From positions 59,781,463 to 59,845,462 of the forward strand of contig OZ024833.1 of assembly GCA_964016985.1 (NCBI GenBank): 64,000 nucleotides of DNA. Reading direction: 5' to 3'. Shown here piece after piece: positions 19,509 through 30,951 of the stretch. Source of the stretch: Anodontia alba. Lineage: Eukaryota; Mollusca; Bivalvia; Lucinida; Lucinidae. The number at the start of each line of letters is the position of its first letter. Position 1 is the stretch's first letter. Position numbers and translations under genes: made by a program. Under the pieces are notes generated by a model. The model was not told the origin of the DNA. It saw only the letters and a list, made by a program, of their open reading frames with translations, and did no database searches.

Positions 19509-19788
19509 CATTACGAAAACACGCCTATACAAATACATTGTAAATTTTACCGCTGAAAATATGAAAATATTAAGATGAAAAACTGCTATATTTTTCTTAT
19601 TTTTGCTCAAAATATAGATTGTGGGTACTCGTTAGAACCGCCTCGGAGAGGCGGTTCTAACGAGTTACCACAATCTATGTTTTCAACCAGAAATAAGAAA
19701 AATAATGTATACCCCTGTAAACCCCAGTTTTACTATATAAAAGTGGGGTTCAAGTGGGTCAGAATTATATAGGCGTGTTTTCGTGATG
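19509..19788 (-). mobile_element. Palindromic MITE copy 5
   Basis: CATTACGAAAACACGCCTAT at left, ATAGGCGTGTTTTCGTGATG at right. Central palindrome with ccgcctcggagaggcgg. Confidence 0.92.
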
Positions 19789-20649
19789 AAGAGATTTTGC
19801 ACACGTGCAGTTCCCATGTACCCTAAAATATTTTGAGTTCACTTTGGTCTCCCAGAAACCTAGTTTTGATTGGTCAATATTTATCGAGGGGAAACAAAAA
19901 ATAGAAAATGTAAAGTACTAATGCATGTTTGACCACTTGAAGTCGGGTATATAACTACCTACTTTATATAGAGGGTACCATTAAAGAGGACTCAACAAGA
20001 ATATAAAAACAATATGATGAAATTCCGAAAGTACTAGTCACAGATCGCCATCTACCTTAGATAACGATACGGTATAATGTGAGACCATGATTATTTGGAT
20101 TCTAATTTAGTAGTAACATATTTTTCATAACTAAAAACGATTAGCTTAAATCATTCTTCAATTATTTTACTTTGGTATTTAAACTCGTATGACATTTCTC
20201 ATGACCTGAAAGATCTCATGCACGCAGCCGTGTTCTGCCCGGTATTTCTGGTTTCAGACTTCCGGTCTGACGGATCTATTGGGTTGACAGATCGCATGGT
20301 ACACCGGCACATACAGATGGAACAAAAATAATTCAGCAGCCAGGGGCCACAAAAAGTAATACAAAGAATGAACAATATCAGAACCACCGCCTACGAGCGG
20401 CTAGCGATTCAAAAACTCGGTGGTTTAAAACAATTATACAACGAATCTTCACCATAGGGTCTGACATCATTAAAAAACACACACTCAGAACTGTTCGATT
20501 CGGGTGGAATCAGTGTATCGTAACAGAAAAATACAATTAAATCATATTGAAGTAATTGCGGTAAATGTTCTAAAATTTCGAACACTTTATTCTATATATT
20601 TTTACCAAAAGTTTGCTTTTTATGTTATTGTTTCTTAAATACTTAGTGG
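19789..20649. other. Unassigned sequence
   Basis: No convincing exon, RNA gene or repeat was seen. A hydrophobic open stretch on the minus strand (20199-20387) has no ATG ahead of its hydrophobic part. Confidence 0.4.
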
Positions 20650-20721
20650 AATGGCAAACTGTGTAGACCCTGATCAGACTACTCCTGAAGGAGCAGTCTG
20701 ATCTGGTCTGCACTGTTTGCA
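20650..20721. repeat. GCAAACAGTGTAGACC hairpin
   Basis: aatggcaaactgtgtagacc and gatcagactactcct pair with aggagcagtctgatctggtc and tgcactgtttgc. Confidence 0.8.
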
Positions 20722-20932
20722 TATGCCATTTTTATCAGAAACTTTGGTGTACGAAATTTTAGGACATCTACCGTAGCCTATTTTTCGGGTAACATTGTGA
20801 AAATATGAAATTTAATCTGCTGATACATAATTTGGCAGACCAAAACAGTTGAGCCACAATCACAGACCATACCCTACTAATGACACAAAGTGGAAGAGTA
20901 AACGAACTACGATGACACCTCTTCTTTCAAAA

Positions 20933-21181
20933 CATTACAAAAACACGCCTATTCAAATATATTTAAAATTTCACCACCAAAAACTGAAAATTTTCAAATA
21001 AAAAAAACTGATATTTTTCATATTTCTGCTCAAAACATAGATTGTGGGTACCGTTAGAACCGCCTCGCCGAGGCGGTTCTAACGAATACCCACAATCTAT
21101 ATTTTTGAGCAGAAATAAGAAAAAAATGTAGACCACTGTAAACCCCAGTTTTACTATATGAAAGTGGGGTTTAAGGGGGTC
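20933..21181 (-). mobile_element. Palindromic MITE copy 6, right end truncated
   Basis: CATTACAAAAACACGCCTAT at left, palindrome with ccgcctcgccgaggcgg, then the aaccccagttttactatatg block. It breaks off after tttaagggggtc, so the terminal repeat is lost. Confidence 0.88.
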
Positions 21182-21737
21182 TTTCTGAAATTTGTTCTTT
21201 ACTTGGCCATTTACACAGACGAAGTAAATTTGCAAACTTTTAGCATGATTTAATACATAACTTTTGTCGTAATTACATTTGCACTAAAAGTTATATTCTA
21301 GTCAATGGTTTAAAAAAAATCGAATATTTTCACTTTTTCGTCTAGTGAAAATGGCTGCAAAATATGCAAAGATCGATAGGGTAGGTAGTTTTGATACCAT
21401 TTGTTCAAAATTTCTGAAGTGTTCACAATATTGTTATGGAATATCAATAATTAAAAACAGTGAAGAAAATATTTTTTTTTCTTTTTGGTGATAAAATTTC
21501 CAAAAATCCAGGTTTTCACAGAAATCGCAGTTAGACCCATTTAGTAATTTTTTGAAAACAAAGTGCAGAAACAGAAAAGACAAACGGTTTCTGATAAGAC
21601 ACATGAATGGTCAGTCAGAATAAAATATTTTCATTTAAAATAAGACGCCAAGCGAAAAACGTCTTTACGAGTGATGCCAAAAGGACAGTAGTATATACGT
21701 AACAAAACACAAACAAACCGATCAGCTCTCTTCCCCA

Positions 21738-22142
21738 ATCACTGGGTTTTTGCTTGGTCCCGATGTTGAATGATATTTTTTTTTCTATCAAGGTATTTTC
21801 CTATATATATTTAGCAATTCCTAGGAATTTAACCATGGTCTAAATGCTATTACTTTTATAAAAATATTTATTCCTAAACAAGTGACAACATTTTATGCAG
21901 ACAAATGCAAATAATCCACAATTTTTCAAAATGGAATTGCTCTAATGACGTCATAAATGATTGTAGCAAAAAAAATCGTTGTCTAAATACCTGAAAAAAT
22001 TGAAGGAAAGAAATCCGGTACCCGAGTAGGAAAACAAAAGAAAAAAAAACAACATTTCCTATTAGGACCTATAGTCTAAAAAAAGAAAAGTCAGAAGAAA
22101 AAAAAACTTTTTTATATGGGACCAAGCAAACACCCAGTGCCA
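21738..22142. repeat. Possible foldback element with cactgggt-tttgcttggtccc ends
   Basis: tcactgggtttttgcttggt at 21738 is inverted at about 22118-22142 (accaagcaaacacccagtgc). The interior has no recognised coding capacity. The same gggaccaagcaaa motif occurs at about 24185. Confidence 0.45.
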
Positions 22143-22254
22143 ATGAGGTGATCGCAACGCCAAACAGAACTCACGAAACAGTAACAAGACATAAACCATA
22201 ACTCGATGAGGCTTTTTTCAACCCGAAAATACAGATATTTTTATTACTTCTCCA

Positions 22255-22345
22255 CGAAAACATATGTTGTGGGTACACATTAGAAGCGCCTCGGTGAGGC
22301 GCTTCTAATGAGTACCACAATATATGTTTTCGTGGAGAAACCAGA
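22255..22345. repeat. Second palindrome family, clean copy
   Basis: ctccacgaaaacatatgttg, tgggtacacattagaagcgc and the mirrored gcgcttctaatgagtaccac, atatatgttttcgtggag give about 42-base arms. It is a sequence cousin of the central palindrome of the main MITE. Confidence 0.8.
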
Positions 22346-22508
22346 AAAGTAATATGTGGATGCATCCTCTTATCTGGACCTATGATAAAAAGGACAAAAC
22401 AGAAAAAAAACTCAGACACTTAGACAGCAGTTACAAAGTCCCACAATGGACGGAAAACACAAGAACCATCCTTAGAGTAGTTAGTAGTAAATCACTAACA
22501 TATCAACA

Positions 22509-22691
22509 GAATCGTGGGAACAGATTGAACAGGATCGAGCAAAGTGGCAAGACCTCATAAGAAGGGGTGCTGGTGACTACGAAGCAAAAAGAATCAGCGA
22601 AGCCGAGCAGAATTATAGTGCTCAGCGGAAAGCGAGAGCTAAGGCATCACCAACAGAGCTTTCTTCCTCAGATCTCTCTTGTTCTATCTGA
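22509..22691 (+). pseudogene. C-terminal tail of a LINE reverse-transcriptase ORF
   Basis: An open frame ending in TGA at 22689-22691 reads ESWEQIEQDRAKWQDLIRRG, AGDYEAKRISEAEQNYSAQR and KARAKASPTELSSSDLSCSI. The W..L.QDR..W..L...GA..YE..R pattern with a charged tail resembles the end of LINE ORF2-type proteins. The frame is closed or unrecognisable upstream, so only the 3' end of the element is present, as expected for 5'-truncated insertions. The assignment rests on recollection of the family pattern. Confidence 0.5.
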
Positions 22692-22905
22692 AACAAGCAG
22701 TTTATAGCTAAGATTGGTCTCACAGCCATCTTAGAACACACAAACAGTAGCACTTCATGCATTTGATTAATATTGGTCATTATCAGTAATGACAGATGAA
22801 CTATTCCTGGGAAACTATTATTATAAGTAAATCACTTTTAATGATACTAAATCTTCACCCTAGGTTCCAGTGTTGTAAAAAATATACCTAATTCAGTGAA
22901 CCAAT

Positions 22906-22908
<3 letters not shown>

Positions 22909-22997
<89 letters not shown>
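22909..22997. repeat. (TA)n microsatellite, left of SINE
   Basis: About 44 TA units directly abut the SINE tail at 22998. Confidence 0.95.
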
Positions 22998-23001
<4 letters not shown>

Positions 23002-23155
23002 ATTTGGGTTTTACGGCCCTTTCAAGAATATTTCACTCGTTCATCGAAGGTGGGCGAAAACCGGAGAACCCGGAGAAAAACCACCTGACCATCAGTAAGC
23101 AGAACTTGGCTTTCCCACATATGACCCGAGCGAGGCTCGAACCACAGCGGCCCGC

Positions 23156-23157
<2 letters not shown>
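22998..23157 (-). mobile_element. tRNA-derived SINE family 3, bracketed by TA arrays
   Basis: gatttgggttttacggccct, ttcaagaatatttcactcgt, cagaacttggctttcccaca and tgacccgagcgaggctcgaa match copies at 40040 and 56890. The tRNA-like head after the B box (ggttcgagcctcg on the minus strand) is cut at accacagcggcccgcgaa, where a second (TA)n begins. Confidence 0.85.

Positions 23158-23249
<92 letters not shown>
23158..23249. repeat. (TA)n microsatellite, right of SINE
   Basis: About 45 TA units replace the SINE head. Confidence 0.95.
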
Positions 23250-23254
<5 letters not shown>

Positions 23255-23660
23255 CACTGTGATAAACAAGAATGAGGTCCGATACTGACAGCCCGAGGAA
23301 AGAAAGTCACCAGTTGAACCACGGACGGCCTGATCAAAGACATAATATCATGCATCAACTGTATAATGAATGGTTTAGACCGTCACCGTCTTAGAGTCAG
23401 AGACCCGAACGACCGTCGTGCAGATGAAGATTAAATCATGGCTATCAATTATGAGTGGGATAAAAATTAAACATGCAGTCTGTTGCATACCACCCATTCT
23501 ATATCCCATCTTTTATAAAAGATCATAGCAAAAAGGTCTTCGAAACATGTACGGGCAAAGAAGGTCCTATTCAGTTTGCACAGACTGGCTGATCAAGGAC
23601 CTCGCTGCCCGCCGACTGAATCAATGCTTAGAGTAACAAAGATAATATGTCAATGAAAAA
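23250..23660. other. Unassigned, possibly LINE 3' region
   Basis: tagaccgtcaccgtcttaga and ttatgagtgggataaaaatt are low-complexity-free but matched nothing I recognise with confidence. Confidence 0.3.
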
Positions 23661-23940
23661 CATTACGAAAACACGCCTATTCAAATATACTGAAAATTTT
23701 ACCACCAAAAAAAATAAAAGTTTTCAGATAAAAAAATCTGATATTTTTCATAATTCTGCTCAAAACATAGATTGTGGGTACTCGTTAGAACCGCCTCGGC
23801 GAGGCGGTTCTAACGAGTACCCACAATCTATGTTTTTGAGCAGAAATAAGTGAACTAATGTATACCCCTGTAAACCCCAGTTTTACTGTATAAAACTGGG
23901 GTTGAAGGGGTCAAAATTATATAGGCTTGTTTTCGTGATG
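23661..23940 (-). mobile_element. Palindromic MITE copy 7
   Basis: CATTACGAAAACACGCCTAT at left, ATAGGCTTGTTTTCGTGATG at right. The palindrome (about 23760-23838) is perfect around a one-base centre (ccgcctcggcgaggcgg). Confidence 0.93.
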
Positions 23941-24063
23941 CAAAGTCATTGACCCATTTTAGACTGAATAAACTCTCCCGTATTATATACTGGAAAAGTC
24001 CAATGCAGTTTTAGGTATGTCTGTGTGATAAAGATATTCCCAGAGAAAAATGGCTAAACCATT

Positions 24064-24128
24064 TGCAAACAGTACCCTGATCAGACGCCGCGTTCTGCGG
24101 CGTCTGATCTGGGTCTGCACTGTTTGTC
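24064..24128. repeat. GCAAACAGTGTAGACC hairpin
   Basis: ccctgatcagacgccgcg and gcggcgtctgatctgggtct are mirrored; left flank gcaaacagta, right flank cactgtttg. Confidence 0.85.
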
Positions 24129-24340
24129 AATTGCCCTTTTTGGGGTCTCAAGATTAAAACGGTTTCATTAAGCTACTGCTGCGCGGGACCAAGCAAAACG
24201 TCGTAGTAACGTCGCTTTGACGTCCAAGCGAAATTGTTACGACATTGCTAGTTTCCCGAGGATGAGTCTGTATAGTTCGCATATGACCGAAGACAGTGCC
24301 TAAATGTTTACACATCAATTAACATACCTCTGCTGAGAAG

Positions 24341-24430
24341 AAGAAAGCGAGGGTCCGGTCACAATCCATATTATCAGGCTGATAGTCGCAGGTTCGAGCC
24401 TACAATTCATCCCCACCGGGAGAGTCGCTT
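24341..24430 (+). other. tRNA-like B-box fragment
   Basis: cgcaggttcgagcctac fits a B box and aggctgatagtcg may be an anticodon arm, but there is no acceptor stem. Probable SINE relic. Confidence 0.25.
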
Positions 24431-24686
24431 TGAAATCTAAAATTCTTTCGACTTCAGACTCGAATGTTGTCAAATGAAAACCAACTAGATGATATATCTC
24501 AGTTCAGTATATCAACGTTGAAAAGCGGACTCGAATCTTGCGCTTTATAGTTACATGTTGATGTGCATTGGTCAAAAATATCACGTGACTAATCAAATAG
24601 TACTCAATATTAGATACGATAAATATTTTCTTCTTCCGATCAACATACCGTGTTTATCCTAAGTATTCAGACGAAAAAGTCTTGAG

Positions 24687-24752
24687 CAAACAGTATAGAC
24701 CCAGATCAGATGCCGCAGAACGCGGCGTCTGATCAGGGTCTACACTGTTTGC
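24687..24752. repeat. GCAAACAGTGTAGACC hairpin
   Basis: gcaaacagtatagacccaga, tcagatgccgcagaa and gcggcgtctgatcagggtct, acactgtttgcc. Confidence 0.87.
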
Positions 24753-25384
24753 CACTCATTCGGTATTTTTACATACAAGAACAGGTTGTAGAATGTGTTA
24801 AGATTGTTGTTGTTTTTTTGTTTTTTGTTTTTTTGTTTTTATTTTGTTTTGTTTTGTTTCTTACAAGATGTAAGAATACTTAGGACCAATACGTCATTGG
24901 TCATAAGTGTTTGCGAGCTAGCCATTAGAAACATGCGTGCGGTGTCCGTTTCCGGTACCCTTTTACTTAAAGTGCTAATCACAACTGCGACAAACGACAT
25001 TTTGATTTGTTTTGTTGTATTTTTGTTCAGAGAAAATAACAGACGATTCGCATGAAATGCCAAGTCTTATTTTCTCTGAAAAATAATAATACAAGATGTC
25101 GTCTGCTACAATTTTGCATTGCGCTTAAAGGGTTAAAGCTTACTGGCAATACATTATAGACCCCGCCAAGCAGTTAAGTATAGCGCGCGCACATGTCGTC
25201 TGCGAAATATGCGTCATTCTTCGTTGCTCGCCAGAACATTTAATATTTCTTCAGACGATCTGCAACTGTTCTGGTAATGAATACGGAGACTGGTCTAGAT
25301 CTTCGCTAGTGAGTCCCTTTTTCTCATGTCCCGGTTCATTGTTTTCCAATTTGGACGATCAGATGAAAATATACCTTCGGAAGC

Positions 25385-25556
25385 GCGCGCCCAGCGACGA
25401 CTCAGATCAGCCTGCGCATCCGCGCAGTCTGATCAGAGTCTTCGCTGGGCGCTTTTTGCATGGCAAAGGAGCTCATGTTTCTTGTATCGGACAGCGAAGA
25501 CTCTGATCAGACTGCGCGGATGCGCAGTCTGATCTGAGTCTTCGCTGGGCGCACAT
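25385..25556. repeat. Two GCGCCCAGCGAAGACTC hairpins in tandem
   Basis: gcgcccagcgacgactcaga with tctgatcagagtcttcgctg forms the first. The second is at 25490-25556 (acagcgaagactctgatcag and ctgatctgagtcttcgctgg). About 35 bases separate them. Confidence 0.85.
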
Positions 25557-25898
25557 ACATCGAAAAAAACCCGTTTCTCACGATGACAGTCCATATGTTA
25601 CACAGAATGAACGGAATGTCACACAATGAGCGAAAAGTGACCGACTAAGCACAAAATAAATAACTTGGCCAGAAAATGCCATCTGTGCCAAGACCACGTG
25701 ACCAATGAAGGAAAGACATACAATATTGCTGACGTTAAGCAAATGGGTAAATAAACGTCGTCGTCATCAAAATATCGTCTGCTAAGGGTCGCAGTTTCAA
25801 TGTACTTTGATGCCCATTATTATTTCGTTATAAGATTAGACGAACTGTTATTTTATTGTTATTGTTATTGTTTTTTTTTCTTTCTTGGTTTTCTTTGG

Positions 25899-25915
25899 TG
25901 TGTGTGTGTGTGTGT

Positions 25916-25977
<62 letters not shown>

Positions 25978-26083
25978 CTTCTTTTTCTTCTTCAATTTCT
26001 TCTTCTTTAACTTTTATATTCTTCCTCTCCTTTTTTCTTCTTCTTCTTCTTCTTTTTCTTCTTCTTCTCCTTCTTCTTCTCAA
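25899..26083. repeat. (TG)n microsatellite followed by (TTC)n-rich sequence
   Basis: (TG)n at 25899-25974 with one A interruption, then cttctttttcttcttc-type polypyrimidine to 26083. Open frames here are artefacts. Confidence 0.95.
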
Positions 26084-26087
26084 TGAC

Positions 26088-26205
26088 CAGCCTTTATAGT
26101 CATGATATTACTTTGGTTTTATTTTAATGGATTAATAAAAAGGGTTATGAGAAAAAATTTTAAGTCATTAGAGACTGGAGCCAGTCTAAGTTAGCACTAT
26201 GAACG
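26088..26205. repeat. Dispersed repeat with gtcatgatattactttggtt
   Basis: Same blocks as 46560-46760 and 47785-47885 (tcatgatattattttggttt, gactgg.gccagtcta). Confidence 0.55.
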
Positions 26206-26400
26206 AGCCATATTGTCCACACAAAATAAAGGAGCATCGTCAATTTTTGTGGAGTTTTTCTTGTTTAGAAGAATTTGGTACGTGAAAATGGTTTGTTTGG
26301 AATATTTGCAGACTGGTTATTGCCCTTGGAACCAAAATCCTTGTCCAGCTCATTATGGATGATTCGCTGGAAATTGCACATCGATAAATTCCACGAAAAT

Positions 26401-26618
26401 ATTAACTCTTGTTCTGCTGAATAAATTAAGATGCCACACCCACTTCTAATTTTCAGCCAGTTAGATTACTTGATCCAGGTTGTCAATACAAATTCACATA
26501 CTTAATGGCAAACAGTGCAGATCCAGATCAGTTGGCTTCATCTTCAGAAGCCAAATGATCTGGATCTACACTGTTTGCAAAGACATGGTATATCCGGGTT
26601 CAGCAGGACAAGGGTTAA
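26401..26618. mobile_element. TTAA-ended hairpin MITE, TTAACYCTTGYYCTGCTGAA subfamily, copy 1
   Basis: ttaactcttgttctgctgaa at left, ttcagcaggacaagggttaa at right. The central hairpin is gatccagatcagttggcttc mirrored to gatctggatctacactg. It is a reverse-complement relative of 30740-30951. Confidence 0.82.
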
Positions 26619-26954
26619 TTTATTCCTTATAATTCCCACAATGTCATCAAAAGTTGGCAAAATGTCAATCTTTTGAGACCAAGGAAGGGAAAAAGGTCCG
26701 ACGGGGATTCCTACTCTGGACTTTATTGAAGTGTAAAACTTTACCTTCAACCAATCAAATGTGTATAAAGGTGAGGAGTTGGAATTATAGTTCCTTAACC
26801 AACTGGGAAAGGAGCAAAATTTACTGGACTGGACAGTCATAGATGATGATGTGCAAAGAATTACCCATGCGGTGCAATATGTCTCTGAAATATGTCAGTT
26901 ATAATCCTTGGTACGAGAGATTTCCAGACGGGAGCATATGACAACAATCACATA

Positions 26955-27178
26955 CACCACAACCTCTTTATAACACTATTGTTGGGATCCAAAGCATAAA
27001 CAGTGTTAGTTATACAACCGTGTTATATCCAAACAAAATTGTATAGATTATATAGAAAAATGACCATTTATGGTCATTTTTCTATATAATCTATACATTT
27101 TTGGGATCCATCTTTGAATCGTGTTGTATTCAAAACCGTGTTATAACGAACCGCGTTATAAGGAGGTTAAAGTGTATT
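26955..27178. mobile_element. MITE with AACCTCTTTATAAC ends and long inner palindrome
   Basis: acaacctctttataacacta at left and ccgcgttataaggaggttaa at right. The centre is a palindrome of attgtatagattatatagaa, aaatgaccat and its mirror. Confidence 0.75.
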
Positions 27179-27920
27179 TTCTAATTAATTACGAAAAATG
27201 TTTAGCGAGAGATACATTTTATTCATTAATAATAGATTAAATAAATTCTTTAAGAAGTGGACATCAGTATATAACTATTTTATTCAAACACAGAGTGACC
27301 CGTGGGTCCAATATGACTTTTTATGTTAGTGCCTGGGTTCTGCTTTCCGCTGACTGTCTGCCACAGTAATAATGAAGCAGACTCTGGATAAAGAGGCGCA
27401 CCATGAATTTATAGCAAAAGAAGACAAAATATTTTAGAACGTATATTAATATTACAGCTTGTTTTCTGCTGTCCTGTTAAGGTTCTTTTTTTTTTAATTG
27501 ACTACCGTGGTCTCGATACAGCAATGGTTTCAATATTATCAGTCTTAGTGGTACCTACCTACCAGTCGAGACAGGCAGAAAAAAATCTTTATTTTCACGT
27601 ATTACATGAATCTGAACAGTATTCCAACAACCTTGTTTACCAACTTTTCTCAACAACCCCCTCTCTCTCTTTATACACTTTCTCTCTTTTACTAATCTTT
27701 TAAAGAGATAGGTTTTGAATTTGTCATTTCAAATGATAATGTACTTAAAATAGTTGTGTGCTATATATATTTGTCAGTATATATGTATTTATGATATTTA
27801 AACACATGTTTAATCTAAATAAATAATAAAAAAAAACTTTCAGCAGATGACATTTAAAAAAAATCACTCATAATACTGACCTGTGTAAGGTGAAAATAAT
27901 ACCGACATGTGTGTTCCTTC
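27179..27920. other. Unassigned sequence
   Basis: No exon or known repeat. A CT-rich patch is at 27658-27700. Confidence 0.4.
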
Positions 27921-27921
27921 C

Positions 27922-28579
27922 CTGCGGGCACACGACGTTTATACAACTTCGCAGTAACGTCGATGCAACGTCAGGACGTTTTACAACGTCGCATTTACGT
28001 CGATGTAACGGCATGACGTTTATACAATGTCGCATTAACGTCGATAAAACATCATGACGTTTATACAACGTCGCATTAACGTCGATACAACGTATTATTG
28101 CATAAAAAGCAGTGCCGCACGATATTAACAGCCGTGCATGAACCAGCGAAAAGCCGTGTATTAACGAGGCAATTCACGCACTGTCAATGCACTGCTATGC
28201 AACTTTCAATCTATTCGTACCGGGGCCACAGAATTTCTGCCGTCACGAGAGATGTGCACTGCCCGGCCCTAGAATGAGCATAGTCCATGGAAATTGTGTT
28301 CGCGAGACATCAGTGAAAAGACGAAACAAAATAGTGCAAGCAATAACGCAAAATGTAGCAAATGCTTCCAGTTTTTATGCAATAATAGCGATCGAACATG
28401 GTTTCTCAATGGATTAACATTCGCCAGGTCCCTTGGGAGGTGTTGAAAACCTCCCTCGGGACCTGGCGAATGTTAATGCATGTAAAACCATGTAAAACCA
28501 TGTTTGATCCCTATAATAAAACGTCACATTAAGGTCGATGAAACGTCACGCGACGTTGTATAAACGTCATGTGCCCGGT
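27922..28579. mobile_element. CGGGCAC-ACGTC foldback element, split by an insertion
   Basis: The left part (ctgcgggcacacgacgttta, then repeated acgtcgatgcaacgtc-type blocks) runs to about 28092. The right part resumes at about 28517 (gtcacattaaggtcgatgaa) and closes with ataaacgtcatgtgcccggt. A compact copy is at 53575-53651. Confidence 0.7.
28093..28516. mobile_element. TATTATTGCATAAAAA element with terminal hairpin, copy 1
   Basis: tattattgcataaaaagcag at left is inverted at 28375-28391. Then comes a hairpin (gcgatcgaacatggtttctc, ttcgccaggtcccttgggag mirrored by ctccctcgggacctggcgaa). The inverted homologue is at 34988-35402. Confidence 0.75.
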
Positions 28580-28608
28580 GGATTGTCAAAGACAGACAGA
28601 CAGACAAA

Positions 28609-29233
<625 letters not shown>

Positions 29234-29695
29234 TTGTCTTTCTGTTGGTTCTTAATCCACAGTCCATCGCTTTTTCGAAAAAAAAAATGTGTTCGGTTGA
29301 AATCGTTCGTTGCGGGGGTTGGCAGTAAATACCCACGAAATAAGTCGAGCATGCGCACTGGAGGCTCAGACTGGAGGTACGTGAACTGGGGCTTGTGGTC
29401 GGCCCATCCAGGACTGATTTATCGCATGAGTAAAAGCCAGATGTCCTGTTACTATTAACCCAAACCGTTATGGGAAACGTAAACAACAGCATGTATACGC
29501 CTACGAGAATTAAATAAGAAAAGTGCATTTCCTTGTAATTGTTCTAGTAAGTACCCACCATCTTGCAGCATCAAGCGAAAGGTGCTTTCGAACATGCGCA
29601 AAATGCGAAGATTTAGATAATCCTGCGCATGCGCAACGTATCATCCGGGCCATTGCTCCACAGTCATACATTCTGTAGTATCCAATGATCCTGAA
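29234..29695. other. Unassigned sequence
   Basis: ctgcgcatgcgcaacgtatc and atccgggccattgctccaca resemble parts of the gcgcatgcgcaaggtctcat repeat at 32.6 and 33.7 kb. No exon was accepted. Confidence 0.35.
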
Positions 29696-29765
29696 AGCGG
29701 ACAGCGAAGGCCCTGATCAGACTGTGCGAATGCGCAGTCTGATCTGGGCCGTGGCTGTCCGCATA
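29696..29765. repeat. GCGCCCAGCGAAGACTC-type hairpin
   Basis: cggacagcgaaggccctgat, cagactgtgcga and tgcgcagtctgatctgggcc, gtggctgtccgc. Confidence 0.8.
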
Positions 29766-30290
29766 CGCCCGAAGACACGTTTTCGCATGGAAAGGCCCAT
29801 CTATACCCGTTGCTCACAAGTGTTCTAATTGCGAAAAATTTGTTGCAATGACAAGCATTTTTTATGCCAATTTACTCTAAATATTGGTACACTATAACTC
29901 CTTACCAAACTTGTCCTAAACATTCTAATAAAGTTCGTGTGGCTTAAAAAAACTCGATGAGCTGCAAGCAGATTAAACCTTGATCAGACGCCGCGTTTTG
30001 CGGTGTCCGAACGGTGTCGTCACTGTTTGCTTACGCCTGTCTGTTTCAACACTTAGGGTTATTACGGTATATATGATTTCGTAATTAAATATTCATTACT
30101 ACACACAAACTTGGATAAAAGCACCTTTTTTTAAATAGGGATATAAAATCTTACGTGTTTTCGTCATGTGACAGTGTATATTCGTTACAGATATTGTCAC
30201 AATAAACCCTTCCTTATATAACGAGCGGCGGTCGAATGAGAAAGATTTCTTTTATTTTATTTATTTATCATTTATTTAGATTTTTTTTTC
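29766..30290. other. Unassigned, with a decayed hairpin
   Basis: ccttgatcagacgccgcgtt, ttgcggtgtccgaacggtgt at 29977-30030 is a decayed GCAAACAG-type hairpin. Nothing else recognised. Confidence 0.4.
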
Positions 30291-30455
30291 ATTTTATCAA
30301 TCAATCAATCAATCAGTCAATCAATCGATAGATCAATCAATCAATCGATAGATCAATCAATCAACCAATCAATCAATCAATCAGCTAGTCAGTCAGTCAG
30401 TCAATCAATCACTTGTAATTCATTTATTTATTTATTTAGTTAGTTAGTTAGTTAT

Positions 30456-30486
<31 letters not shown>

Positions 30487-30490
30487 TTTT
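30291..30490. repeat. (CAAT/GATC)n then (TTAG)/(TTAT)n simple repeats
   Basis: tcaatcaatcaatcaatcag-type sequence to 30412, then ttatttatttagttagttag to 30487. Confidence 0.9.
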
Positions 30491-30739
30491 ATCCACTTAC
30501 ATTCCGACACCTTATGACATTAAAATTAGTTCAAAGCATCCACTGTTTTTTCTCTGTCCCGTCGATACATTCATACAAGTTTGGTAAGAAAATTCGTTAA
30601 TGAAAACAAATAAGAAGCTAAACTACGGACGACGGAAAGCTATTTTTTGAGTTTCGTTTTCACCATCAAGTAAATTTCCTCATAAGTTCTGACACCACCT
30701 CACCCCAATCATTCTTCTTTATTTACTACTATATTAATT

Positions 30740-30951
30740 AACCCTTGCCCTGCTGAACCTGGATATATCCTGCCTTTACAAACAGTGTAGATCCAGATCA
30801 GTTGGCTTCTGAAGAAGCCAACTGATCTGGATCTGCACTGTTTGCCATTAAGTATGTGAATTTATAGCAACAATCTGGATCAAGTAATCTGATTGTCTGA
30901 AAATTTGAAATGGGTGTGGTATCTTAATTCATTCAGCAAGACAAGGGTTAA
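30740..30951. mobile_element. TTAA-ended hairpin MITE, TTAACYCTTGYYCTGCTGAA subfamily, copy 2
   Basis: ttaacccttgccctgctgaa at left, attcagcaagacaagggttaa at right (21 bp, one base longer than the left end). Central hairpin gatccagatcagttggcttc mirrored by gaagccaactgatctggatc. Confidence 0.85.

Noticed and set aside
20199..20387. Minus-strand hydrophobic open stretch that could be a signal-peptide exon of the mosaic gene
   Set aside because: There is no ATG before the hydrophobic part; the frame is closed upstream by a stop and no convincing acceptor was found.
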